Shown here: positions 1 to 64,000 of the stretch, in pieces
Numbering within the stretch: position 1 is the first letter of the stretch
Layout: every line of letters starts with the position of its first letter
Assembly (NCBI RefSeq): GCF_028476545.1
Contig: NW_026731682.1
Span: forward strand, 186,001-250,000
Source of the DNA: Physella acuta
Lineage: Eukaryota; Mollusca; Gastropoda; Physidae
Reading direction: 5' to 3'
Length of the DNA stretch: 64,000 nt
Made by a program: the position numbers and the translations under genes
The notes under the pieces: model-generated
What the model was told of the DNA's origin: nothing
What the model saw: the letters and a program-made list of their open reading frames with translations, nothing else
Database searches by the model: none

Positions 1-551
1 GGTACATCTGGCCAACAGATTCATCTGGCCAACAGGTACATCTGGCCAACAGGTAACAGGGACAGGTACATCTGGCCAACAGGTACATCTGGCCAACAGA
101 TTCATCTGGCCAACAGGTACATCTGGCCAACAGGTACATCTGGCCAACAGGTACATCTGGCCAACAGGTAATAGGTACATCTGGCCAACAGGTACATCTG
201 GCCAACAGGTAACAGGTACATCTGGCCAACAGGTACATCTGGCCAACAGGTACATCTGGCCAACAGGTACATCTGGCCAACAGGTACATCTGGCCAACAG
301 GTACATCTGGCCAACAGGTAACAGGTACATCTGGCCAACAGGTACATCTGGCCAACAGGTAACAGGTACATCTGGCCAACAGGTAACAGGTACATCTGGC
401 CAACAGGTACATCTGGCCAACAGGTACATCTGGCCAACAGGTACATCTGGCCAACAGGTACATCTGGCCAACAGGTAACAGGTACATCTGGCCAACAGGT
501 TCATCTGGCCAACAAGTACATCTGGCCAACAGGTAACAGGGACATCTGTTA
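1..551. repeat. 17-bp minisatellite
   Basis: About 29 copies of a 17-bp unit (ggtacatctggccaaca), some separated by short ggtaaca insertions. It begins at or before the window edge. The open frame on the minus strand (about 102-446) is repeat-encoded and not a gene. Confidence 0.95.
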
Positions 552-2456
552 CCCCCCCCCCCCCCCGAAAATTTTTTACCACCCCCGAACGAAATGAAAT
601 TTATATAATTTATATAGAAAATATATACTTTAAACAGTGTCCGCCCCCCCCCCCCCCCCCCCCCCCGAAGAAAGTTTACCGCCCCCCCCCCGAAGATTTC
701 AAGTGCCCCCCCCGGAGAAAAAAAGTCTGGAAGAAACACTGCGTCCACACGCTACTGAGTCCATTACTGCAGACACCTTAAGAAACCCCAACGAGTCACA
801 CATCTACCTCGATTGCCCCACCATACAAACAATGAAAATGCTAGAGACCCAAATATTGACCAGAAATGAGACATTCAACGTGGACATGGCAATAATCCTA
901 ATATATAAATCCCCACGTTCGCACATCTCTCTCTCTCTCTCTCTTTCTCTGTCCGCAAAAAAATTTCGCCGGACATCACGTCAGAATCGGCAGCGATATA
1001 TCGAGAACTTTTTACGGACTTTTGTTGAAAAAAATATGTTAGATGTTTTAAATGTATAACCACAAAATTATTTAAAGAAGAAAAATAAAAAATAAAGGCG
1101 TGTTCGAATATAGAGAAACAGTATTATTTATGCAACCGGAAAAGCATTAATATATGTGAAAAAGAACGCATAAAACTGTGACGTCACTATTGCTTATACA
1201 TTAACTAATGACGTCATCTGCCGTGTTTAGAATGAAAAGAAATGAACTATTTCATTCAAATTTGATTTAGATCTACGTACACTATGAAATGTATACAATA
1301 CAATTTTTCCGGCCTAAACTCATAAAATTTATTTTATGTATTTGGATTCTAGATCTAGAGATTCTAGATCTAGACTAAATCTAAATCTAAATCTACGCAA
1401 TAACTAGATCTAGACGTAGAGTCGTAGACGCTAAGATCTAGATTTAGACTCTAACTTCTCTAAAATCAATTCCAAAAATAAATTTCTATATTAGGACTAA
1501 ACTATTTCAAGACTTATTTATTTTATACAAAATCTTTGTTATGAACTGGCTAATTTGGGATAAAAAATTAATTTGAAAGAATAGGCATATTCGCGTAAGT
1601 TAAGATTTTAAAATACGTCTTTCATTCTCCGTATTTTATAAGGTGCCTAAATAGAGGAGATGTTAGTGTACATTAAACCACGCAGGTGGTGCGGGTTCGA
1701 GACACAGCAAGTCAGCTTGGTTAATGTATTCTTTTTTATTATGCTCGGGCTAAACTTAAAAAAAAAAATTCTTTTAGGAATCTAGCTCTAGATCTAGATT
1801 GTCGGGTGTCCGATAGGGCACTTCCCGGCGCCGCAGGCGCTTCAAATTTGGCATGATCTTGCCTTGGTGCGACAGAACACGGGGGCCGGTTGGCCGAAAA
1901 GTCTACGATGTGGGGGTCAAAACTGACCTCGACTGACCGGTACCTTATATGAGCTATAAATCGAAAAAAAATGTCCACGGAGGAACCTCTTCATAACTCT
2001 TGAGGTCGTAGACCGACCTTCGGGCGAATTAATTAAGCATTCAAATTCTCAATGTTTTCGAAAGCCTAAGCGAAGCTGGGCAGCATGCCTAGTATCAAAT
2101 AAACTACCCAAACACAAAGACAGGAAAACGAGAACGGAAATCAGAGATCATTGCGATCTACATACAAACTATATGTACAAACAGATTCAGAACCCAGTTC
2201 GACCACAAACACATCACGTCACAGACTTTGGACTGAATTTTCAACTGACGACTCGACAAACAATTCACATAAACACACCCACACACAAGTCGAACAAAAC
2301 ATCACAACATCTTAGATACGCATCACCGCCTCGTGTGCAGTGTTTCTTCCAGACTCTTTTCTCCGGGGGGGGGGGGGGTGGTGGGGGTGTTAAATTTTCT
2401 ATATACATTTCATCGTTCGGGGGGGGGGGGGGCGGGGCGGTAGACTTTATATATTA
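552..2456. repeat. C/G-run block with inverted-repeat ends
   Basis: A left arm at 552-752 (C-runs, then ggagaaaaaaagtctggaag at 714-733) matches the reverse complement of 2334-2440 (cttccagactcttttctccg, then G-runs). The two arms face each other about 1.6 kb apart, as in a TIR element or foldback pair. Fragments of the same arm recur at 4782-4848 (C-run, then agtctggaagaaacatt) and 5041-5215. The interior has a short (CT)n at 929-950 and TCTAGA-rich sequence at 1343-1480. Short open frames (637-1059, 1739-1978, 2173-2457) have no recognisable product. Confidence 0.6.
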
Positions 2457-3119
2457 GATATAATAATATATACATTTTAGCACGGTATAACAGAACTTCA
2501 TTCTTTACTTATCAACTATATATTCTAAGAGTTTTCAAAACTCGTTGATCCTACCGCCCCTTTAGAAAATACGGAAATCTGCCATATGAAAAAGGGTCAA
2601 GAGTTGTAAAGATTAAAATAATTAAGCAGCTTTTTTTCTAAGCCTATTATGAATAATTCAGCTTGAAACTATTCTATCATAGAATTATGAAAGCAGAATA
2701 ACGATTAATAAATAGGTTTGACCTCAATAAGAGACCCAACGTTCACTCATCTGGCTAATATTCTATAACAGTCCACATTCTGGTCGGTTAATTGGTGCCT
2801 GCTAGAATTAGAGATAATTGCTGAATACTAATTAACTGTGGTGAGTGCCAAGTTGGTGGGAGAGAACAACGGTACTTGTGCGTTTTTTGGATAGGTGGCG
2901 TCTCTAGGTTGGTTGTCACTCGCTGTAGTAACCCGAAGAGGTAGAGCGGGGACACCATAGCTAAAATATGCCGAGGTGTGTTCTACCTTATTATTATGGA
3001 GGGTGATTAACTAATAATGCTAACACTGAAGGGGTTCATATAACACTCACAAGGGCGTCTGGGCGAGAGTGTGAACAAAACCGCGTTCTAACATCTAAGA
3101 TCCAATATAGCTAAGGCGC
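2457..3119. other. Unique-looking upstream DNA, nothing recognised
   Basis: No long open frame, tandem repeat or known motif was seen. It has a patch of higher GC (2830-3000) than its AT-rich surroundings. Confidence 0.5.
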
Positions 3120-4173
3120 TGAGGGGGTCATCCATAAATGACGTCACACTCGTAAGGGGGAGGGGGGGGGGGCGTAATTTTGTGACGATGTGTAATGAGG
3201 GGGAGGGGGGGGGTTTCAGATGTTGCGACGTCACACTTTTGCATTATAAATAAACCGAGAGTGATCTCCCCTAAACTTTCTCGAATATTCTTATATAACT
3301 TGGAATATAGACATGATTTTTAATTACTAAATTAAAAAAAAAATAGAATAGAATCTCATAGAAAAAAGAATTGCGCACCAAGCGAACGCCAAAACAAAAT
3401 GTTCATAATAGTGCGCAATATTATCAGTACTTTATAAATTTACATGCGTTTTTTGAGAAATCGGAAATAGCGTAAATTAGTACTTCCGGTCAACGGAAAT
3501 TACTCAAAATTTGACAGAAGGTAGAGATTTAGATCTTTTACTTACGTGTGTTATCTATCTGAAATAGTAATCAAGTTATAGGCTTTTGAAAAATTCAAAG
3601 TAGAAAAAGTACCACTTCCGGTTATCGGAAATCGCTCAAAAGTTGAAATGGATCTACGATTTTGATAAAATACTTATATATGAAATTTCATCAACCTAGC
3701 TGTAACGGTACTCAAGATATCGTGTTTACACACAGACACACACACACATACACACACACAGACATACGGACAACATTGCAAAATTATGTCTTTCCGTTTC
3801 AGTGAGGTGTAAAACGTCGAGATTTGTAAAAATCTTGATTTTTTTTTTTGCACGATTACAAGACTTTCTCTATAGGCCTACTTCGTATATACGAGAAAGT
3901 AAAAAGCAATGTTAGAAAACGAATTTTAGACGTTATTTCGCGTTTTAGATAACTGTTTTAATAAATTGTAATAGTTTAGATAAGATTTTAGAAAAATATC
4001 GATGTTTTAAAAAGATTCAACTGCAATTTCGAGGGGGGTTGTAGGTTGAGGTGTGACGTCATTTTAGGGGGGGGTGGTCTGGCTTTTTGTGACGAGGTGT
4101 GACTGAGGGGAGGGGGGGGGGGAAGCTAAAAATCGTCAAAAAAAGCGTGACGTCATTTATGGATGACCCCTGA
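3120..4173. mobile_element. TIR DNA element (MITE-like), carrying a nested repeat
   Basis: Perfect 24-bp terminal inverted repeats at 3124-3147 (starting GGGGTCATCCATAAATGACG) and 4147-4170 in reverse. TGA directly flanks the right end, and TGA also precedes the left GGGGG, a possible 3-bp target duplication of the PIF/Harbinger type. G-runs and TGACGTCA motifs lie just inside both ends. No transposase frame is present. The interior contains a copy of the interspersed repeat described at 3248-3905, a nested insertion. A related fragment may lie at 57960-58333. Confidence 0.75.
3248..3905 (+). mobile_element. Interspersed repeat B, copy 1 (nested)
   Basis: A roughly 660-bp sequence starting aataaaccg and ending in a terminal palindrome around ctttctc...gagaaag. 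It contains cggttatcggaaatcgctca-type motifs and a short CA/CACACAGACA stretch. The ends share actttctcg.atat in inverted orientation. Close copies lie at 8806-9469 (same strand) and 40024-40721 (opposite strand), and an old copy at 16960-17872. No ORF. Unclassified; a non-autonomous DNA element is the best guess. Confidence 0.8.
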
Positions 4174-4423
4174 TCACAGAATAATTCAGTTTTAGAAAGC
4201 AATGTCACGCGTCTAAAAATACACAATTGGCAACGCATTGATGTAATCCTCTTGAAATTTTTGCGTCATATATAGGCTATATCTTCTCTGAACTCTGTCA
4301 AAATAGAGTATTTTAATCAATTCCTATTAAAACAGATTTCTAAAACGCGAAATAACGTCTACAATCTACAATTCGTTTTCTAACATTTCTTTTTTATAAT
4401 GTAAAAGTGTGACGTCGCACGAT
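4174..4423. other. Short AT-rich spacer, nothing recognised
   Basis: The stretch just past the TIR element echoes sequence around 3910-3960: aaaacgaattttagacgtta there, its reverse complement near 4340-4380 here. This is a further inverted repeat of about 40 bp whose origin is unclear. Confidence 0.4.
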
Positions 4424-4628
<205 letters not shown>

Positions 4629-4775
4629 CTATTTTTTTTCTTCTCCCCACATTACATTGAATCACAATTGAATCACCATTAAAATACACAAAATGTGTAT
4701 TTTTACGTTCTCCAGGCATGCGCAATAGACCATATCGCAATTTCCTCACCCCCACCAATCTGCTGAGTTGCGGTT

Positions 4776-4784
4776 TACGCCGCC

Positions 4785-4817
<33 letters not shown>

Positions 4818-5220
4818 AGAAGAAAAAAGTCTGGAAGAAACATTACAAACAATTATCAGAATGTCTCCTCATTTGCTGAGATAGGCCATTCTATGGAGTT
4901 TTAATCCAAAATAACAAGATCTAGAAATCTAAATAAAAAAAAAAACAACTATCCGAAACCTCACTTCCACTTATAAAAATGTCAAACATCTTTCATACCT
5001 TTCTTAGTAGCGTAGCGGGTCAGCAAAGAGGATCAGGCAGTTCTACTGCTCTGATCCCCCTCCCCTCCCTCCCCCTCCCAAAAAACACTGATCTCCCTCC
5101 CCCAACATAATATAATTTATATAGACTCTATAGAGTCTATACCTGTGTCCGCCCCCTCCGGAAATTTTAGTCCGACCCGACCCCCCCCCCCCCCCCCCTG
5201 AAAATTTCAAGTGCCCCATC
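4776..5220. repeat. C-run repeat fragments
   Basis: A C homopolymer of about 35 bp at 4783-4817 is followed by agtctggaagaaacatt, as in the arms of the 552-2456 block. Further pyrimidine-rich runs lie at 5056-5105 and 5148-5198, with gtgtccgcccc and atttcaagtgcccc shared with 642-714. In between are AT-rich bases without features. Confidence 0.6.
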
Positions 5221-5462
5221 TAGCTGATGCTCTTTCTTCATAAACACCCACAATCTTGAAAAGCGTTTGTGTCGTCTTTCGCACCTAATGGATACTATAC
5301 ATGGATTAAAAAGGCCCCGTGGGATACGCAATAACAGCATAAATAAATAGTATCGATCTCCACCTCAACAGAACCTCGCGTGAGCTAGAACAGCACAGAC
5401 GTGTGCTCACCTCCGCCGATGCGACGGGGGCACAGTACACACGTATTGCCCCTTAATAAAAC
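5221..5462 (+). promoter_or_regulatory. Putative 5' flank of the alpha-2/delta gene
   Basis: The 240 bp before the start codon are less repetitive and more GC-balanced than the surroundings. A TATA-like ataaataaata lies near 5340-5350, about 115 bp before the ATG, and cctccgccgatgcgacgggg at 5410-5429. No transcription start can be placed from sequence, and a 5' UTR exon further upstream is possible. Confidence 0.25.
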
Positions 5463-60711
<55,249 letters not shown>

Positions 60712-61200
60712 GTCAGATTTCCAAAAAATATAACATTTGAATATTTCTACATATCTCTATATGTAAGTATCTCTATCACGGATCTACATTTGATGTGTGT
60801 ATTAACCAGCTGGCCACAGTTATATTCATATAATAAACACAACATTTGAACTAGTTAAATAACTAAGCCGTAAAGATATTAATTCTTAGACTATCTACCA
60901 GACATGTAACTTTTCAGCTTTTAATTCTTAGACTATCTACCAGACATGTAACATATCTACCAGACATGTAACTTTTCAGCTTTTAATTCTTAGACTATCT
61001 ACCAGACATGTAACATATCTACCAGACATGTAACTTTTCAGCTTTTTTTCTGGAACTTTTTCCGTTTGAGAACATTTTTACTCTGAAAAATATGGGAAAT
61101 TTTACACAGGAAAGAAAATCAATGTTTTTCTGCCTTTTCTGATAACCGACAGTTTTTGGAAAAGAAATCTTTTCCGCCCAGCCGTTTTTTTTTCATTTTG
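60712..61200. other. Start of last intron
   Basis: A few copies of attcttagactatctaccag / acatgtaacttttcagcttt type repeats at 60888-61043. No exon recognised. Confidence 0.55.
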
Positions 61201-61204
61201 TCAG

Positions 61205-62400
61205 AAATAAAAAGGTTAATTTATTTATCCTATGAAACAAACATGTGTCAAAAATAAAGAGGTTAATTTATTTATCTTATGAAACAAACATGTGTCAGAA
61301 ATAAAGAGGTTAATTTATTTATCTTATGAAACAAACATGTGTCAGAAATAAAGAGGTTAATTTATTTATCCTATGAAACAAACATGTGTCAAAAATAAAG
61401 AGGTTAATTTATTTATCCTATGAAACAAACATGTGTCAGAAATAAAGAGGTTAATTTATTTATCTTATGAAACAAACATGTGTCAGAAATAAAGAGGTTA
61501 ATTTATTTATCCTATGAAACAAACATGTGTCAGAGATAAAGAGGTTAATTTATTTATCCTATGAAACAAACATGTGTCAGAAATAAAGAGGTTAATTTAT
61601 TTATCCTATGAAACAAACATGTGTCAGAAATAAAGAGGTTAATTTATTTATCCTATGAAACAAACATGTGTCAGAAATAAAGAGGTTAATTTATTTATCC
61701 TATGAAACAAACATGTGTCAGAAATAAAGAGGTTAATTTATTTATCCTATGAAACAAACATGTGTCAGAAATAAAGAGGTTAATTTATTTATCCTATGAA
61801 ACAAACATGTGTCAGAAATAAAGAGGTTAATTTATTTATCCTATGAAACAAACATGTGTCAGAAATAAAGAGGTTAATTTATTTATCCTATGAAACAAAC
61901 ATGTGTCAGAAATAAAGAGGTTAATTTATTTATCCTATGAAACAAACATGTGTCAGAAATAAAGAGGTTAATTTATTTATTCTATGAAACAAACATGTGT
62001 CAGAAATAAAGAGGTTAATTTATTTATTCTATGAAACAAACATGTGTCAGAAATAAAGAGGTTAATTTATTTATCCTATGAAACAAACATGTGTCAGAAA
62101 TAAAGAGGTTAATTTATTTATCCTATGAAACAAACATGTGTCAGAAATAAAGAGGTTAATTTATTTATCCTATGAAACAAACATGTGTCAGAAATAAAGA
62201 GGTTAATTTATTTATCCTATGAAACAAACATGTGTCAGAAATAAAGAGGTTAATTTATTTATTCTATGAAACAAACATGTGTCAGAAATAAAGAGGTTAA
62301 TTTATTTATTCTATGAAACAAACATGTGTCAGAAATAAAGAGGTTAATTTATTTATCCTATGAAACAAACATGTGTCAGAAATAAAGAGGTTAATTTATT
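61205..62400. repeat. 47-bp minisatellite
   Basis: About 25 copies of a unit around agaaataaagaggttaattt and atcctatgaaacaaacatgt, with very few variants (tcttatg, tattctatg), so young or homogenised. Confidence 0.97.
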
Positions 62401-63394
62401 TGGTCTATCATATCAAACGAGCATGTCTCAGGTTATAAAAAAAGTCTGTAACCTAATTTTAGAAATAAAACTTTTCCACTATGTCCATATTTTGATATTA
62501 GCATAAAGGCTCCTCTTAACTGATTTGATTCCATTATTTCCCCCAACGCGGGTCTACACTGTGTGATGATGTTTACTCAGTTACTAGATCTGTATCATTA
62601 GGTTTTATATTGTGCGGATAATACATGCATTATTCAAATGTAACATTTTAAAAATATAAACTCTTAGTTGTATATTGTGATAGGATATTAAGAAGATGTG
62701 TTAAATTTGGATGATGTATTTTAACTTCTGGTTGAATTTTTAAAGATAATGAGTATTATAATACACTATTTTCAATTCTAAACAGAAAAAGAAAATTTGC
62801 AATCATGAATTTGACAATATGACCTAGCCTTACCCTAAATGTATAACAAGCGCTGCATCATTTTATACTTAAAGAAAATCATTTCCTTTTAGTGCATTTA
62901 TAAAACCATGTTACATAAACTACATTTTTCTTTTAAATCTATTTAAAATTTGACTAGAATGACATTAGACTTGTGTAGCAGGTGTGTTTCAAGACATGAT
63001 AAAAAAAAGTACTTTAGAGAGCAATCTTTAAGCCATGATTGTAAACCATTTGTCACCTTGAGCTAGATTTGAAACAAATTGGTGCAATAGAAGTGGTCAG
63101 GATTGGACTTGACACAAGACAGCTTAAACATGAGGAATCATGGGAAATAAAAGCTTACAAAAAGCTATTGGTTTTCATTTATTTTGTTAATTAGCATTAA
63201 CCTTTTTCTTCTTTAAACTAAACTTACAAGCTAACTCATGAAATAAAATGTATGTGTTGAAAAAAAATCAATACCTCTTACTATCCTTAGCAGAATTATT
63301 TCATACATGTCAAACTAAAGATTATTTTCAAATGATAGAAAGTAAAAAAAAAACTCAATTAAAATGAATCATTAGATTCACTCTTGATACATTA
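62401..63394. other. Intron DNA, nothing recognised
   Basis: About 1 kb of AT-rich unique intron. I looked for the next alpha-2/delta exon (GY.FAI, NGY) and did not find it. Confidence 0.4.
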
Positions 63395-63397
63395 TTA

Positions 63398-63859
63398 GCG
63401 CAATTTCCATACGGACAATTGCGATTATTAACTCGTCAAGGATGTGTGTCCGATGTGTGTCCGCAGCTTTAAGTCGTATCTCCTCCTCAACAAAGCAATA
63501 TCGAGGACTAGTTCCAAAACCAAATATGTTAAGCAAGTTCCGAGGATGATTGTGGGCCAAAAAAATTCCCGGAATTCCTTCCTGGATTTCCCTGAAAAGC
63601 CAAAAAACCTCGAAAAAATGCAGTTTTTGGCCGATATCTCGGCAACCAGACCACTTAGCGACTTGAAACATTTACCAATCGATTCCTGCCATAATTTAGA
63701 ACAATATTGCCGAAGAAAGTTTTCAAAAATATCCTTTCGTTCGGTCACAAAATTTTTTTAAAAATTACATAAACACCTACAAACTGATCGTTCTCCTAGC
63801 TTGAACGCACACCAGCATTATACGTCTATCTATTTTTAGATAACATAAGGAAATTGCGC
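63398..63859. mobile_element. 462-bp Harbinger-like MITE
   Basis: Terminal inverted repeats GCGCAATTTCC (63398-63408) and GGAAATTGCGC (63849-63859), flanked on both sides by TTA (63395-63397, 63860-63862), a 3-bp target duplication as used by PIF/Harbinger elements. The inside has open frames of about 100 codons on both strands with no family I recognise. Confidence 0.75.
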
Positions 63860-64000
63860 TTAAATTGTCACTAGACTTTTTATTAACTTGTTTTCACTTT
63901 TATACACATTTTTTATATTTCATTATGTTTCTAATTTCTCTCTTGTAATAAGAAATTTTTAAAAATAAATTGTGCTTCTAAATTTTAAATTGCACTTTTT

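Noticed and set aside
1-551. CRISPR-like array
   Set aside because: Units are directly joined with no unique spacers, and the DNA is eukaryotic; it is a minisatellite.
1675-1735. tRNA-like B box (gggttcgagac) suggesting a SINE
   Set aside because: No matching A box, cloverleaf or downstream tail could be found.
63378-63761. Overlapping open frames of 97-106 codons at the right edge
   Set aside because: They lie inside the MITE at 63398-63859 on both strands and match no family I know.

Overview
This is eukaryotic, metazoan DNA. It holds one recognisable gene, on the + strand: most of the 5' half of a voltage-gated calcium channel alpha-2/delta subunit (CACNA2D family). Seventeen coding exons can be placed by family similarity, splice sites and matching intron phases. 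They run from a signal-peptide exon at 5463 to an exon ending at 60711. Together they encode 499 codons of a protein that is usually about 1,000-1,150 residues, so the 3' half lies beyond the right edge. The encoded order is signal peptide, VWA_N region, VWA domain with an intact MIDAS (D249, S251, S253, T363-D364), then the start of the Cache-like region. Several segments look closer to vertebrate alpha2delta-1/-2 than to -3/-4, but the paralogue cannot be fixed from this fragment. TTAGGG-type interstitial telomere repeats, large introns and heavy minisatellite load suit a lophotrochozoan, perhaps a mollusc; the species is not identifiable from what I can see.

Layout: 1-5462 is upstream DNA with a 17-bp minisatellite, C/G-run inverted repeats, TCTAGA-rich stretches and a TIR element (3120-4173) with a second interspersed repeat nested in it. 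Exon 1 (5463-5578) is followed by a 6-kb intron with a 547-bp TIR element, telomere-like repeats in both orientations, a second copy of the nested repeat and a piggyBac-like TTAA-flanked element. Exons 2-10 lie at 11607-20794. A 14.4-kb array of a 34-bp unit separates exons 10 and 11 (35422). Exons 11-14 lie at 35422-38102. A 9-kb array of a 32-bp unit and a possible extra 81-bp cassette exon precede the exon at 52763. More minisatellites lead to the last two exons (60162-60711). The right end holds a 25-copy 47-bp array and a 462-bp Harbinger-like MITE.

Roughly half of the window is tandem repeat, and nearly all of it is intronic. The most interesting point is that several repeats are made from, or abut, exon/intron boundaries. 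The donor of exon 9 is present in 8 tandem copies with a 51-bp period. The acceptor of exon 18 is present in 3 copies with a 45-bp period. The donor flank of exon 14 is duplicated with a 33-bp period. All three periods are multiples of 3 and the reading frame stays open, so choice among the duplicated splice sites could change protein length in steps without a frameshift. The acceptor of exon 4 is the last unit of a 40-bp minisatellite, and that of the 52763 exon lies just after a 28-bp one.

No rRNA, tRNA or CRISPR array was recognised. No LTR retrotransposon, retrovirus-like or Polinton-like element was recognised. Most other long open frames are tandem repeats whose period is divisible by 3.
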